A stretch of 64,000 nucleotides of DNA from Clostridiales bacterium. GTDB taxonomy: Bacteria > Bacillota > Clostridia > Oscillospirales > CAG-272. The DNA lies in assembly GCA_022800625.1 (NCBI GenBank), contig JAAWQR010000008.1:1-64000 (forward strand), in the 5' to 3' direction. The notes beneath the pieces were generated by a model. The model was not told the DNA's origin and did no database searches. It worked only from the letters and a program-made list of their open reading frames with translations. Shown here one piece after another: positions 54,251-63,704 of the stretch. The stretch's first letter is position 1, and the number at the start of each line of letters is the position of its first letter. Both the position numbers and the translations under genes were made by a program.

Positions 54251-55279
54251 ATGAAAGAATATATTTCATTCCCAGGTCTCGGGATCGAGCCTTTTCATAT
54301 TGACAGAGTTGCCTTTACTTTATTCGGACGCCCTGTCGCATGGTACGGAATCATTATCTGTATCGGTATAATTCTTGCAGTAACATACGCAATCCTACGT
54401 GCAAAGACAGAAAAAATCAAAAGCGACGATATGATCGATCTTGCATTTTTCCTTGTAATATTCGGTGTTATCGGCGCTCGTATCTACTATGTTCTGTTTT
54501 CTCTTGAAGATTATATAGTTACAGGACACGGATTTTTCGGAAATCTGGCAGCCACACTTAAAAATATCGTCTCCGTATGGAAAGGCGGTATCGCGATCTA
54601 CGGCGCGCTGATTGCAGGCTTTATCACGATAGTTTTGTTCTGCCGACGCAAGAAGATATCGCTTCTTAAAATGGTAGACGTTGTATCTCCCGCCGTGATG
54701 ATCGGTCAGCTTATAGGACGCTGGGGCAATTTTGTGAACATCGAAGCTTTTGGCTCAGAAACCTCACTTCCATGGAGAATGGGTATTTTAAGAAGCAATT
54801 TCGACAATGCCGCAGAACTTGGCGCATGGACGAGCGAAACCTATGTTCACCCGACGTTTTTATACGAATCCCTTTGGAATCTTTTAGGATTTATAATCGC
54901 TAATATAATATATAAGCGCAAGAAATACGACGGACAGATATTTTTCTTCTATATCGGCTGGTACGGCTTCGGAAGAATGATAATCGAGGGATTTCGCACA
55001 GACAGCCTGATGCTTGGTCCTGTCAGGATCTCTCAGCTTGTCGGATTTGTAACATTTGCGCTCGGAGTTGCACTGTCGATTCTTATGAGACGCCTTGCAA
55101 GACAAGCTGCCGCTGAAGCGCAGGACGAAAGACTCAGCCTTGTTGAAGGCGAAATCAGCATCAGCAGTTCTGAATCTTCAGATACAGAAACTACGGATGA
55201 CAATTCCGCATCTGAAAATGAAATTTCAAAAGAAACAAACATTGAAGGAGAAGAAGATAACCATGGCGAAAATAATTGA
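54251..55279 (+). CDS. lgt: Prolipoprotein diacylglyceryl transferase with acidic C-terminal tail
   Basis: A 342-residue integral membrane enzyme that attaches diacylglycerol from phosphatidylglycerol to the lipobox Cys of prolipoproteins such as the one at 0.3 kb. Seven hydrophobic segments are visible. The Lgt signature GRWGNFVNIEAFG is near residues 156-168 and IYGALIAGF precedes it. The last 50 or so residues are an unusual acidic, Ser/Thr-rich tail (residues about 290-342), absent from most Lgt proteins. The end of the gene overlaps folD by 17 nt, and the folD ribosome site is inside the tail's coding sequence. Confidence 0.95.
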   Translation: MKEYISFPGLGIEPFHIDRVAFTLFGRPVAWYGIIICIGIILAVTYAILRAKTEKIKSDDMIDLAFFLVIFGVIGARIYYVLFSLEDYIVTGHGFFGNLAATLKNIVSVWKGGIAIYGALIAGFITIVLFCRRKKISLLKMVDVVSPAVMIGQLIGRWGNFVNIEAFGSETSLPWRMGILRSNFDNAAELGAWTSETYVHPTFLYESLWNLLGFIIANIIYKRKKYDGQIFFFYIGWYGFGRMIIEGFRTDSLMLGPVRISQLVGFVTFALGVALSILMRRLARQAAAEAQDERLSLVEGEISISSSESSDTETTDDNSASENEISKETNIEGEEDNHGENN

Positions 55280-56117
55280 CGGCAAAAAAATTGCCGCAAA
55301 GGTCAGAGCAGATATAAAAGAAAGAGCCGCAACGTTCGCATCTGAAACGGGCGTTGTACCCGGACTTGCGGTAATCATTGTCGGTGAAGATCCTGCATCA
55401 AAGGTATATGTCAGAAACAAGCACCGCGCCTGTGTTGAAGCAGGCTATCGCTCTGATATATATGAAATGAGCGCAGACACAACTGAAGCTGAGCTTCTTA
55501 CAAAAATTGAAGAGCTAAAAGCAGACACCGGAATACACGGTATTCTCGTCCAGCTTCCCCTGCCATCTCATCTTGATGAAAAGGCTGTCCTTGAAGCGAT
55601 CCCGCCCGAAAAGGACGTAGACGCATTTCATGTTGTGAATACGGGCAAGATCATGCTCGGAGACTACAGCTTTCTGCCGTGCACTCCTGCAGGTGTTATG
55701 AAGATGCTTGAATATGAAAACATCGACATAAGCGGAAAGGAATGCGTAATTGTCGGACGCAGCAACATCGTAGGAAAGCCGATGGCAATGCTTTTGCTCC
55801 ATGCAAACGGAACAGTAACGGTATGTCATTCAAGAACTAAAAACCTCTCAGAGGTAACGCGCCGTGCTGATATACTTGTTGTAGCAATCGGCAAGGCTGA
55901 TTTTATCACGGGTGATATGGTAAAGCCGGGTGCAGTTGTCATTGACGTAGGAATGAACCGCAGAGATGACGGACGTCTCACGGGAGACGTTGATTTTGAT
56001 TCGGTCGAGCCTGTAGCATCAGCGATAACGCCTGTACCGGGCGGTGTCGGACCGATGACGATTACAATACTTCTTGAAAACACGCTTACAGCGGCTAAGG
56101 AAAGCATAGGTAAATAA
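55263..56117 (+). CDS. folD: Methylenetetrahydrofolate dehydrogenase/cyclohydrolase
   Basis: A 284-residue bifunctional enzyme: 5,10-methylene-THF to 5,10-methenyl-THF (NADP-linked) and on to 10-formyl-THF. The catalytic Y49-x3-K53 (KVYVRNK), PLPSHLDEKAVLEAIPPEKD and the NADP-site GRSNIVGKPMAMLL are diagnostic, as is the C-terminal TPVPGGVGPMT. It uses the one-carbon units made by GlyA. The start at 55263 has AAGGAG upstream inside lgt, so expression is tied to lgt. Confidence 0.96.
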   Translation: MAKIIDGKKIAAKVRADIKERAATFASETGVVPGLAVIIVGEDPASKVYVRNKHRACVEAGYRSDIYEMSADTTEAELLTKIEELKADTGIHGILVQLPLPSHLDEKAVLEAIPPEKDVDAFHVVNTGKIMLGDYSFLPCTPAGVMKMLEYENIDISGKECVIVGRSNIVGKPMAMLLLHANGTVTVCHSRTKNLSEVTRRADILVVAIGKADFITGDMVKPGAVVIDVGMNRRDDGRLTGDVDFDSVEPVASAITPVPGGVGPMTITILLENTLTAAKESIGK

Positions 56118-56126
56118 TAAAGTGCG

Positions 56127-56168
56127 GAGCTGTGACGAAACTTTTACATTTCGTCACAGCTCCTTTTT
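56127..56168 (+). terminator. Terminator of lgt-folD
   Basis: GAGCTGTGACGAAA pairs perfectly with its complement (14 bp) around CTTTTACA and is followed by CTTTTT. Confidence 0.8.
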
Positions 56169-56191
56169 ATGTACTTGCGCGTTCGCTTTAG

Positions 56192-56438
56192 CTAAATCGA
56201 AGCGTGCTTACCTAACAGTTCTTTACAAGTTTTCTTCATCTTCGTAGCCATATCAGCTATATCAAAGCCTTGCTTTACAAAGTATTTAATCGCGCTTTTT
56301 TGTTCGTGCCTACATTTCGCTACGCAGAAGTAGCAAAAGACGCGGCAAAAAAGCTTTCCGGGGATTACTTCAGAAGCTGCACCCGCTGTACTTCCGTGCC
56401 GCACACGCTGCGATTGAGGCTATGACATCCTTATCCAT
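56192..56438 (-). pseudogene. Possible remnant of a small gene
   Basis: On the minus strand a ribosome-site-like AGGA and ATG (56438) open a 22-codon frame (MDKDVIASIAACAARKYSG), which stops. A second frame, shifted, then stays open to a stop at 56192 and ends in a helix-like charged sequence (KSAIKYFVKQGFDIADMATK). The two could be one gene broken by a frameshift. I do not recognise the protein. Confidence 0.3.
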
Positions 56439-56871
56439 TGCAGTTCCTGCAACCACCTTTTACGCCATCGCCCACAATGCAGCAATCGCTCCGCAGTTAA
56501 TGTTATTTTATAGCCGGTATGCAATTCAAGGAGCATTAGTTAGTCTGCAATTTAAGTTTTCATAATCAAGTATGACTTTTACCAAACACAAAGTATATTT
56601 TTTACTCTGTATCTATGAGTAATAAAATTTGTTTCACAAAGCGTTGCTATACGCCTAACGCAATACGTTTTGAATAGTGAAAAATCCATATAATAACAAC
56701 CACTGCGAAGCGATCTCGTAGTGTGGGTGGAATCCGCCACCATGTCCCCGTAACTTCATTTCAGGAGAATGACGAAACTGTCCGTACTACTTCCGCAACG
56801 CAGAAGCAGGGATTGCGCGGAAGCTATGCGGAGCATAGTAAGGGGGCGGCTTCGGGGGGATTTTTCCCCCG

Positions 56872-56976
56872 GAAGGCTTTTTGGGTACCCGTTTTTTCAC
56901 GAAAAAAGGGCGACACTATAAAATAGAGTGCGAAAAAGCGGCTTCGCAGGCACTGCGAGTTAGCTATAACCAAAAA
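56872..56976. repeat. Dispersed intergenic repeat, copy B
   Basis: Same block order as copy A at 13-112: GAAGGCTTT, hairpin (TTTTTTC at 56892-56898, GAAAAAA at 56901-56907), GCGACA, GCGGCT, GCAGGCACTG, TTAGCT-TAAC and AAAAA. A GGGGG/CCCCC hairpin precedes it. Confidence 0.6.
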
Positions 56977-57010
56977 GGCTGTGACGAAACTTTTACATTT
57001 CGTCACAGCC
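56977..57010 (-). terminator. Terminator of the SLH-protein gene
   Basis: GGCTGTGACGAAA stem, identical over 32 nt to the folD terminator, 12 nt after the stop at 57023. The T run on the minus strand is weak. Confidence 0.6.
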
Positions 57011-57022
57011 TCGTCTTTTGTT

Positions 57023-59947
57023 TTACTTTCCTATAGCTGATGTCGGATCGTATCCGCCATGCTCAGCATAATAACCTGTCATGAAGTATGACAATTTTTC
57101 CTCGTGCTCATTTAGTCCTTCATAATAGTAGAATGCAGACTTGGTACCGATTCCGAATGAGGTATACCATGACACAGTTGCATAATCATACGGGAACATT
57201 ACTCTTGTTTCCTTCCAGAAGTCCTTTTCCCAGTTGTCAAATGCTCCGTATGTCTTTGCCATCGATGCTGATTTTGTATTCATAATATATGTGTTATTGC
57301 ATAGGATATATCCGTAAGACTCAGGATTGTACGTTACTGAAGTCGGTGAGTTTGCATATCCGAAAACGTGCATGATTATATTATCCTCAAGCAAACCGTT
57401 TTCATCAATGCTCGAGCAGATTACATCTCCCTTAGAATTACTGTATTCTCCGCCCTGATATTGCGTCAGACCGTATCCGATATACGCCATAATATTACCA
57501 CGCATCGTGATGTTCTTTACTTCTCCGACACTCCAAATTTCAGCGCCGTTTCCGCATGCCGCCATTACATTATTTTCATAAGTAACATTTTGAATCACAG
57601 CTTTAGGATTTGCACTGTTCTGACTTGTGACAGGTCCGTCGCCGATATCATGGAAATAACAATCAGCTATATAAACTCCGTCAGATTCGCCGAAGCTCTC
57701 AATTCCGCTTTCAACGCTGCTCAACGCTCCGCCGACAAATCCGATCTCACAGTTTGTAACTGTAAGTCCCATCCCTTTGAGCGTTGCGCCGTAAGCTGAA
57801 CCGTAAAGAATCGCCAAATTGTCAAGCCTGTAATCATAAGCATCTTCATTTACTATAGCTGTGCCGCTTCTGGAGATTTTGATATCCTCAAAACGCTCTG
57901 CAGGATTGCTCTTTCCGTTTTCATCGGTCTTGCTGTACAAGTATATTGTGTTCGTCGAACGGTCATGTACATACTCAAGGTCATGCTTAAGAGCCGTTCC
58001 CGGATTTGTCATATCAGCAACGCCTGTTTCATAATATTCTAATCCGTTTCCGTTATAACCCCTGTCATATGATACTTTTCCTGCTCCGAATGCAACCGGA
58101 TCGTCTTTATCATCCGTTACAACTCTAATGCCCATTGCACGGCCGCCGTCAAAGAAAATATTACCTGTATCACACCTGCCCGGCTCTGACGCCCATTCAT
58201 CATTTGTTTCTGCCTTGATCTTGTAAATATTAGGCCATTCGGTTGCTTCCCAGCTTGCAGGATTATTTGTATACGACGGATTAACAGCGCTTGAGAATAC
58301 AGGCTTTGTACCTTCGCCATATGCGCCGTATGTAATTTCACCGTATACTGTCAGGCAAGTCAAACCGGCAGAGTAGTCCTCAGCATACCACTCGCTGCCT
58401 CTCTCAAAGAATACGCCGTCACCGAATTCGATTCCGTTGAAAAAGTCTTCGTGCGCTTCTTTAAGCCTTTCCATAGTTTTCCACGGTGTTTCGGGAGACA
58501 GTCCGTCGTTGTCATCGCTCGCATTTGGATTTACGTTCGAGACATAGTACGCTGTTCCGCCTGCCGCTTCTATATCTTCAGGAGTTACTGCGGACGGTGA
58601 ATTCTTTATCTCGGCAATTCTGTCTGAAAGGAGCTTATCGTAATATGCATCGTCCTCGTCAGTAAATTCTCTCCAGTCAAGGTCGGAATAAAGCTGATAA
58701 TTCTTCAGATAATCTTCAATACTTTCATCGGAAGAAGCAGTAAATGCGTCAGCCTCTTCTTTTGTCGCAAAGAATGCTATGTAACGAATATTAAACGTGC
58801 CTGTTATACTGTAATCAAGCTCACATGGCATAAATGCAAGCGTTTGATTCTGCTTCAGGGGATCGATAGGATGCGCCGCCGCGATCTCACTGAGATCAGC
58901 TACAGCAGTCTTCATTCCCGCGTCATCCGCGCTAGCAACAAAGTTGAGCGTCTCCTGAAATCCGTTGCGTATCTCGCCTTTCTTATTTCTGTTTACTGTA
59001 TATACAGCTTCGGGTATGTGATCGTCCATTCCTGTATATCCGTAACATACCTTTACATAAGGCGTCTTTGAGAGGTCAATGTTCAACTCGCTGATTGAAA
59101 GTCCTGCCGCATTGCCGGGAAGTACAAGCGTCTTCCATTCGGAATGTCTATCCATACTCATGCCAAGGATCGGGTACTCATCTCCAGTATCTACAAGCTT
59201 ATGATCCATTCCACCGGCATAGGCTGCTCCCATATAGTAAAGATAATTTGCTCCGACTACCGTCGGCTTATCTCCGGGTGCCTCGGGAGTATATCCCTGC
59301 CATGCGTTGACGATTGCATCTCTTACTCTTCTGATGATAGCCGCAGATTCAGCTCTTGTGATCTCCGATTGAGGTCTGAATGTGCCTTCCGGATCACCCC
59401 TGACGATATTTGTAACTTTAAGAACATCTATCGCACATTCAGCATATTCCTGAACTTCGTCTTCATCGGTGAAATCAAATATTCCTCCGCGCGTTGTAAG
59501 ATTGCAATCCTTGTATTCCAGGTATCTTGCAACTGATGCTGCCATTTGCTCGCGTGTCATCGCATCTTCCGGTCTGAAGGTTCCGTCTTCAAAACCTTTT
59601 ACTATCTCATTCTGTGCCGCCCATCCTACATAACCCGAATACCATGTATCTTTGACAACATCCGGAAAATCGTCTGTTTCAACAGGTTCTACACCGTCAA
59701 GTCTGCCGAGCATTGTGATAAACATTGCTCTTGTAAGCGTTGTATTCGGTGAAAATTCAATGTTTGACATGCCGTTCATAAGGTCATGCTCCCATGTATA
59801 CTTTACATCGTCATAAAACCAATTGGAATCCGATACGTCTTTATAAGCCATATCCTTTACATCTGCCGCTGAGCTTCCGCTGATTGACACTGCTGCCGCA
59901 AGCATTGCTGCCGTCAGACTAAGTGAAATTACTTTTTTAAATCCCAT
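57023..59947 (-). CDS. Secreted SLH-domain protein with parallel beta-helix region
   Basis: A 974-residue exported surface protein. A signal peptide (residues 1-27, ending near GSSAAD) is followed by three SLH domains (about 35-90, 93-150 and 156-213; FSPNTTLTRAMFITMLGRL, FRPEDAMTREQMAASVARYL and FRPQSEITRAESAAIIRRV), which bind secondary cell-wall polymer. A beta-sandwich-like domain (about 230-400) precedes a pectate-lyase-like right-handed beta-helix (about 455-900) starting NPNASDDNDGLSPETPWKT. Such regions act on or bind polysaccharide; no catalytic residues are certain. It is probably an anchored polysaccharide-active protein. It has its own promoter and terminator. Confidence 0.88.
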   Translation of the reverse strand: MGFKKVISLSLTAAMLAAAVSISGSSAADVKDMAYKDVSDSNWFYDDVKYTWEHDLMNGMSNIEFSPNTTLTRAMFITMLGRLDGVEPVETDDFPDVVKDTWYSGYVGWAAQNEIVKGFEDGTFRPEDAMTREQMAASVARYLEYKDCNLTTRGGIFDFTDEDEVQEYAECAIDVLKVTNIVRGDPEGTFRPQSEITRAESAAIIRRVRDAIVNAWQGYTPEAPGDKPTVVGANYLYYMGAAYAGGMDHKLVDTGDEYPILGMSMDRHSEWKTLVLPGNAAGLSISELNIDLSKTPYVKVCYGYTGMDDHIPEAVYTVNRNKKGEIRNGFQETLNFVASADDAGMKTAVADLSEIAAAHPIDPLKQNQTLAFMPCELDYSITGTFNIRYIAFFATKEEADAFTASSDESIEDYLKNYQLYSDLDWREFTDEDDAYYDKLLSDRIAEIKNSPSAVTPEDIEAAGGTAYYVSNVNPNASDDNDGLSPETPWKTMERLKEAHEDFFNGIEFGDGVFFERGSEWYAEDYSAGLTCLTVYGEITYGAYGEGTKPVFSSAVNPSYTNNPASWEATEWPNIYKIKAETNDEWASEPGRCDTGNIFFDGGRAMGIRVVTDDKDDPVAFGAGKVSYDRGYNGNGLEYYETGVADMTNPGTALKHDLEYVHDRSTNTIYLYSKTDENGKSNPAERFEDIKISRSGTAIVNEDAYDYRLDNLAILYGSAYGATLKGMGLTVTNCEIGFVGGALSSVESGIESFGESDGVYIADCYFHDIGDGPVTSQNSANPKAVIQNVTYENNVMAACGNGAEIWSVGEVKNITMRGNIMAYIGYGLTQYQGGEYSNSKGDVICSSIDENGLLEDNIIMHVFGYANSPTSVTYNPESYGYILCNNTYIMNTKSASMAKTYGAFDNWEKDFWKETRVMFPYDYATVSWYTSFGIGTKSAFYYYEGLNEHEEKLSYFMTGYYAEHGGYDPTSAIGK

Positions 59948-59987
59948 GTCATGTTTCCTTTCAAATAAATATAATGCAGCCGCGTAT

Positions 59988-60016
59988 ATTATACTATATT
60001 TTATACAAATTGTCTA
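59988..60016 (-). promoter_or_regulatory. Sigma-A promoter for the SLH-protein gene
   Basis: Minus strand TAGACA (60016-60011), 17-nt spacer, TATAAT (59993-59988). Confidence 0.75.
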
Positions 60017-60065
60017 TCGGCAAATTAGACATTTTGCCGCTCAGGCAATTGTTTATATTGCACAA

Positions 60066-60098
60066 AAGCGTTGCTGCAGTATTGTCGCAGCAACGCTT
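60066..60098 (-). terminator. Terminator of ftsZ
   Basis: AAGCGTTGCTGC/GCAGCAACGCTT, 12-bp perfect stem, followed by TTTTGTG on the minus strand. Confidence 0.7.
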
Positions 60099-60114
60099 TA
60101 CTTGAAATCAACTA

Positions 60115-61242
60115 TCAGTTATTCTGTTCCTTGCTCTTTCTGAGCATGCTGATGATTTCGGAAATATCATCATCGGGAACACTTGATTCAGCAACATTCG
60201 GCATTTCTTCTTTCGGCTGCTCGGGAACTTTTACAACCTTTTCAGCCTCTGCAGCTGAATTACGCTTCATAAGACCGAGTTTCTCATTGCTGTTTTCAAA
60301 TCCTGTTGCAATGATTGTGATTTTCATTTTATCCTCAAGCTCGGGATCGAAAGCAACGCCCCAAATTACCGTAGCGTCATCGTTAGCCTGATCGGCGATC
60401 ATTGAAGATGCCGTATCAATATCGTTGAGTTCGATATCGGGAGAAGCAGTAATGCTTACAAGGATACCCATAGAACCTGAAATCGTTGTCTCAAGAAGCG
60501 GGCTTGAAATTGCATTTCTCGCAGCAACCTCCGCTTTATCCTTGCCTTCACCCTCGCCTACGCCCATATGAGCATAGCCTGCATTCTTCATAACTGTAGT
60601 TACATCCGCAAAGTCAAGGTTCAGGTACTGAGGTACATTGATAAGCTCTGTAATGCTCTGTACACCCTGTCTGAGAACATCGTCCGCAACCTGGAAAGCG
60701 TTCATCAGAGTGATCTTCTCACCGATCTGCTTCAGCTTTTCGTTGGGAATGATGATAAGTGAATCAACATACTGACTGAGGTTTGCAATACCGATCTCAG
60801 CCTGTTCCATTCTCTTCTTACCCTCAAATGCAAACGGCTTTGTTACGATACCTATGGTAAGTATACCCATCTCCTGAGCAATACGTGCAACTACGGGAGC
60901 TGCTCCCGTTCCCGTACCGCCTCCCATTCCGGCAGTAACGAATACCATTTCTGCTCCGGCGATAGCATTCTTTATCTCTTCAAGATTCTCTTCAGCCGCG
61001 CGCTCGCCGACCTCGGGATTTGCGCCTGCGCCGTGTCCTTTTGTAATCTTCTCCCCGATCGGCACCTTTACGGTAGCGCCCGAGTTGAGGAGAGTCTGAT
61101 TATCGGTATTGATTGAAATAAATTCAACTCCGCGAACATTTGTAACGATCATACGGTTTATAGCGTTGTTTCCGCCGCCGCCGACACCGATGACCTTTAT
61201 GTTCACTTTGCTCTGGAAGTTATCGTCTAATTCAAATGGCAT
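60115..61242 (-). CDS. ftsZ: Cell-division GTPase FtsZ
   Basis: A 375-residue tubulin homologue that forms the Z-ring. The GTP-binding GGGTGTG is at residues 107-113; [13 protein letters not shown] and the NLDFADV T7-loop region complete the GTPase/polymerisation sites. A linker rich in Glu, Pro and Val (about 325-355) leads to the conserved C-terminal peptide ([13 protein letters not shown]), which binds FtsA or SepF. ftsA is not seen upstream; ftsQ is 240 nt away, and ftsZ has its own promoter. Confidence 0.97.
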   Translation of the reverse strand: MPFELDDNFQSKVNIKVIGVGGGGNNAINRMIVTNVRGVEFISINTDNQTLLNSGATVKVPIGEKITKGHGAGANPEVGERAAEENLEEIKNAIAGAEMVFVTAGMGGGTGTGAAPVVARIAQEMGILTIGIVTKPFAFEGKKRMEQAEIGIANLSQYVDSLIIIPNEKLKQIGEKITLMNAFQVADDVLRQGVQSITELINVPQYLNLDFADVTTVMKNAGYAHMGVGEGEGKDKAEVAARNAISSPLLETTISGSMGILVSITASPDIELNDIDTASSMIADQANDDATVIWGVAFDPELEDKMKITIIATGFENSNEKLGLMKRNSAAEAEKVVKVPEQPKEEMPNVAESSVPDDDISEIISMLRKSKEQNN

Positions 61243-61306
61243 TATGTCTGCCTCCTTGTAGAGTATTTTAATTTTCCTAATTCTGTTTATTATCCCTAAT
61301 ACCTAT

Positions 61307-61335
61307 ATCATATACTAAAACAAAACTTTTTTCAA
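61307..61335 (-). promoter_or_regulatory. Sigma-A promoter for ftsZ
   Basis: Minus strand TTGAAA (61335-61330), 17-nt spacer, TATGAT (61312-61307). Confidence 0.7.
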
Positions 61336-61480
61336 GGGGTTTTTAAAAATATTTTAGGCAAAAACTCAAATTAAAATATTTTTTATATTTATTAGCTCTG
61401 TTTTTCAGTATTTACAGGCATTTTCCGACATTTGCCGCTGTTTTCGGACATAGGCGAAAACAGTTTTATGCAATTGTCTT

Positions 61481-62482
61481 TTATTCGACGTCAAGCAGTT
61501 CGTCAAGTCTAACTCCGGTTTTATCGCGAACCGTAAGATCAATTTTGGCTTTCTTACCGCCTTCAAACATTTCGTCCTGAAGGACAAGCGCCGCAGTTTT
61601 TAATTTATACGGAATATCCTCTCCGTTTCCGAGAATCAACTTGTACGCCCCGTCACATACCATCGATATAGCAAACTGATCTCTGACATCTACCGATGTT
61701 ATTCTGTCCTCCAGCTCCGAATCTTTCAGCTCTGAGAGCACTGAGCGGACTATTCTGTCATATTTCGGCTCGGCAAACTCTATAACTCTTCCCGTCACCG
61801 AATATTTGACAGGAGGAAGCTTTATGTATTTGATCTCCTCAGGTATTTCATTCTTATCATCTGCGCTGTCAAGCACGCGCAGACCTTCCGAGAGAATTTT
61901 AATATCACCGAAAATAACAGTATAGTAAGCCGCGCTTTCATCTGTCAGGATAAGATCAACGCTGTTCGGAATATTTCTTTTTACTTCGACGCTTCCTATA
62001 TAAGGACATGCGAGCGTTATTTTTCTTACGACCGTGCTTCGGCGGAAAGAATAAAGATTGATTCCATTATAAATCCCCGAAGCGTCGATCACTTCATTTT
62101 CGGAATAAAGAGATGTACCGACAACATTTATATTCCCTACAACAAAAACAAACTTATATATAACCGCAAGTGTTGCCGCAAAAAGCATTAAAATCAGCAC
62201 TGCAAGAATAATCCTGCGCCTGCTCGTGACTTTTTTTCGCCTTGCCGCCGCTTCACGCCTTGCTTCTCCGACCTTACGGCTTCTTCTCTCCGCAGAACCG
62301 TTGTCGTCTCTTTTAAATTCGCCTTTTTGTTTAAAATTATATACTCCCGTGTCATTGCAGGCTTTGCGGGGGATCTCTTCGTGCGCTCTGCCCGACGCCC
62401 CGTAAAAAGCCTCTCCATATCTCATCTCTCTGCCGTATGCACGGCTTTCAGAACCTGATATTCCGCTTGCTATACCGATCAC
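61481..62482 (-). CDS. ftsQ: Cell-division protein FtsQ/DivIB
   Basis: A 333-residue bitopic membrane protein of the divisome. A long, very basic cytoplasmic N-terminus (residues 1-90, many Arg and Lys) precedes one membrane helix (RRIILAVLILMLFAATLAVIY region, about 90-110), then an extracytoplasmic POTRA domain (VVGNINVVGTSLYSENEVID) and the FtsQ beta domain. It links early and late division proteins and regulates septal peptidoglycan synthesis. The GTG at 62482 is the longest start; an ATG at 62425 is also possible, with an AGAGAG site. It lies 34 nt after murG. Confidence 0.88.
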   Translation of the reverse strand: MIGIASGISGSESRAYGREMRYGEAFYGASGRAHEEIPRKACNDTGVYNFKQKGEFKRDDNGSAERRSRKVGEARREAAARRKKVTSRRRIILAVLILMLFAATLAVIYKFVFVVGNINVVGTSLYSENEVIDASGIYNGINLYSFRRSTVVRKITLACPYIGSVEVKRNIPNSVDLILTDESAAYYTVIFGDIKILSEGLRVLDSADDKNEIPEEIKYIKLPPVKYSVTGRVIEFAEPKYDRIVRSVLSELKDSELEDRITSVDVRDQFAISMVCDGAYKLILGNGEDIPYKLKTAALVLQDEMFEGGKKAKIDLTVRDKTGVRLDELLDVE

Positions 62483-62516
62483 CCCGCCTTTTGTTTTGAC
62501 TTCCGCGCTGCAAATA

Positions 62517-63656
62517 TCATCTGCAGCTTTTTTTATCTTTTATCAGTTTTTTTATATCGTTATATATCAGTCTGTTTGAATCCGTAAGTGCGAATTTTCT
62601 GATATTTTCGCTCATTTTCCGCCGTTTTTCCAAGCCGTTTTCCGACAGAAGCTCATCAATCGCGCAAATCAATACTTCGGCGCTGTCCTTCAGCTCACTT
62701 TCTTCAAACAGCAGAGCCGCGTCTGCGTCAGCTAAGACCTTCGCGTTTTTATACTGATGATTTTCCGTAACATTCGGTGACGGAATAAACACCGGACATT
62801 TTCCCGCCGAAGCAAGCTCCGATATCGTAAGCGCTCCCGCTCGGCAAATGATAACATCAGCCGCCGCCATTTTCAAAGGCATGTCATAAATATACTCAAG
62901 CAGCTGTAAATTCTCAAATTTATCAAGACCGCGCTTCTTGAATTCCGCCCCTGCAATATCTTTCTCAATTGATCCTGTAGCGTGAATATGAAGCGTATCG
63001 GAGTGCTTTGACGAATATTCGCTCATGAGATTTAAAACCGCCTCATTAACCTTTTCCGCACCCATGCTTCCGCCATATGACAGAATGATCTTTTCGTATT
63101 TACCCTCTATTCCGAGCTTTTGTCTCGCCTCTTCACGCGTCACGTGCGAAAAACCCGACGGCAGAGGATTTCCGACTCGCAAAGTCTTATCGCCTGCGTG
63201 AAGCGTCCGTCCCGTCTCCTCAAAATTGAGATATATTCTATCCACCTTATCCTGAAGCATTTTAACGGCAATACCGGCAATCGCGTTTGATTCATGAAGC
63301 GCGCACGGAATCCCCATCATGGAAGCAGCTTTTACTACAGGCCACGAAACATAACCGCCTGTTCCTATCACAACATCGGGAGCAAACTCGCGGATAAGTT
63401 TTTTGGCTTTATACGGAGATGTCAGCGCGAGCCAAAAAGCTCGGATATTTGCAGGTGAGAGACTTCGTCTTATTCCTCTTACATCCACATGTCGAAGCTT
63501 ATAACCCGATGCCGGAACAAGCTTGTTTTCAATGCCGCGCTCCGTTCCCACAAATATTATTTCCGAATCAGGTTCATTTTGTTTTATAGTATCTGCAATC
63601 GCCAAAGCAGGATTCACATGTCCGCCAGTGCCGCCGCCTGTCATTATAACTCTCAT
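62517..63656 (-). CDS. murG: UDP-GlcNAc:lipid I N-acetylglucosaminyltransferase MurG
   Basis: A 379-residue peripheral membrane enzyme that adds GlcNAc to lipid I to make lipid II. The N-terminal GGGTGGH (residues 7-13) and the GxGGY block (IGTGGYVSWPV) bind lipid I and diphosphate; ICRAGALTISELA is the donor-site motif. GT-B fold, standard length. ATG 63656 follows AGGAAAAGAG. It sits between the FtsW/SpoVE gene and ftsQ, a classic division/cell-wall cluster order. Confidence 0.96.
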   Translation of the reverse strand: MRVIMTGGGTGGHVNPALAIADTIKQNEPDSEIIFVGTERGIENKLVPASGYKLRHVDVRGIRRSLSPANIRAFWLALTSPYKAKKLIREFAPDVVIGTGGYVSWPVVKAASMMGIPCALHESNAIAGIAVKMLQDKVDRIYLNFEETGRTLHAGDKTLRVGNPLPSGFSHVTREEARQKLGIEGKYEKIILSYGGSMGAEKVNEAVLNLMSEYSSKHSDTLHIHATGSIEKDIAGAEFKKRGLDKFENLQLLEYIYDMPLKMAAADVIICRAGALTISELASAGKCPVFIPSPNVTENHQYKNAKVLADADAALLFEESELKDSAEVLICAIDELLSENGLEKRRKMSENIRKFALTDSNRLIYNDIKKLIKDKKSCR

Positions 63657-63704
63657 CGTCTCTTTTCCTTTCTGTCTCAATCTGTGCTGTATTTATAAAT
63701 TCAG

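Larger units (their letters stand above)
56118..57022. other. Decayed, repeat-rich intergenic island
   Basis: About 900 nt without an intact gene. It is bounded by two identical 32-nt hairpins (56129-56160 and 56978-57009), and contains a broken short gene on the minus strand, an AT-rich stretch, several small palindromes and a copy of the dispersed repeat. It reads as the scar of old insertions between two terminators. Confidence 0.55.

Noticed and set aside
56723-56926. 67-codon plus-strand frame in the 56-57 kb island
   Set aside because: Its second half is translated dispersed-repeat sequence; no ribosome site or family.
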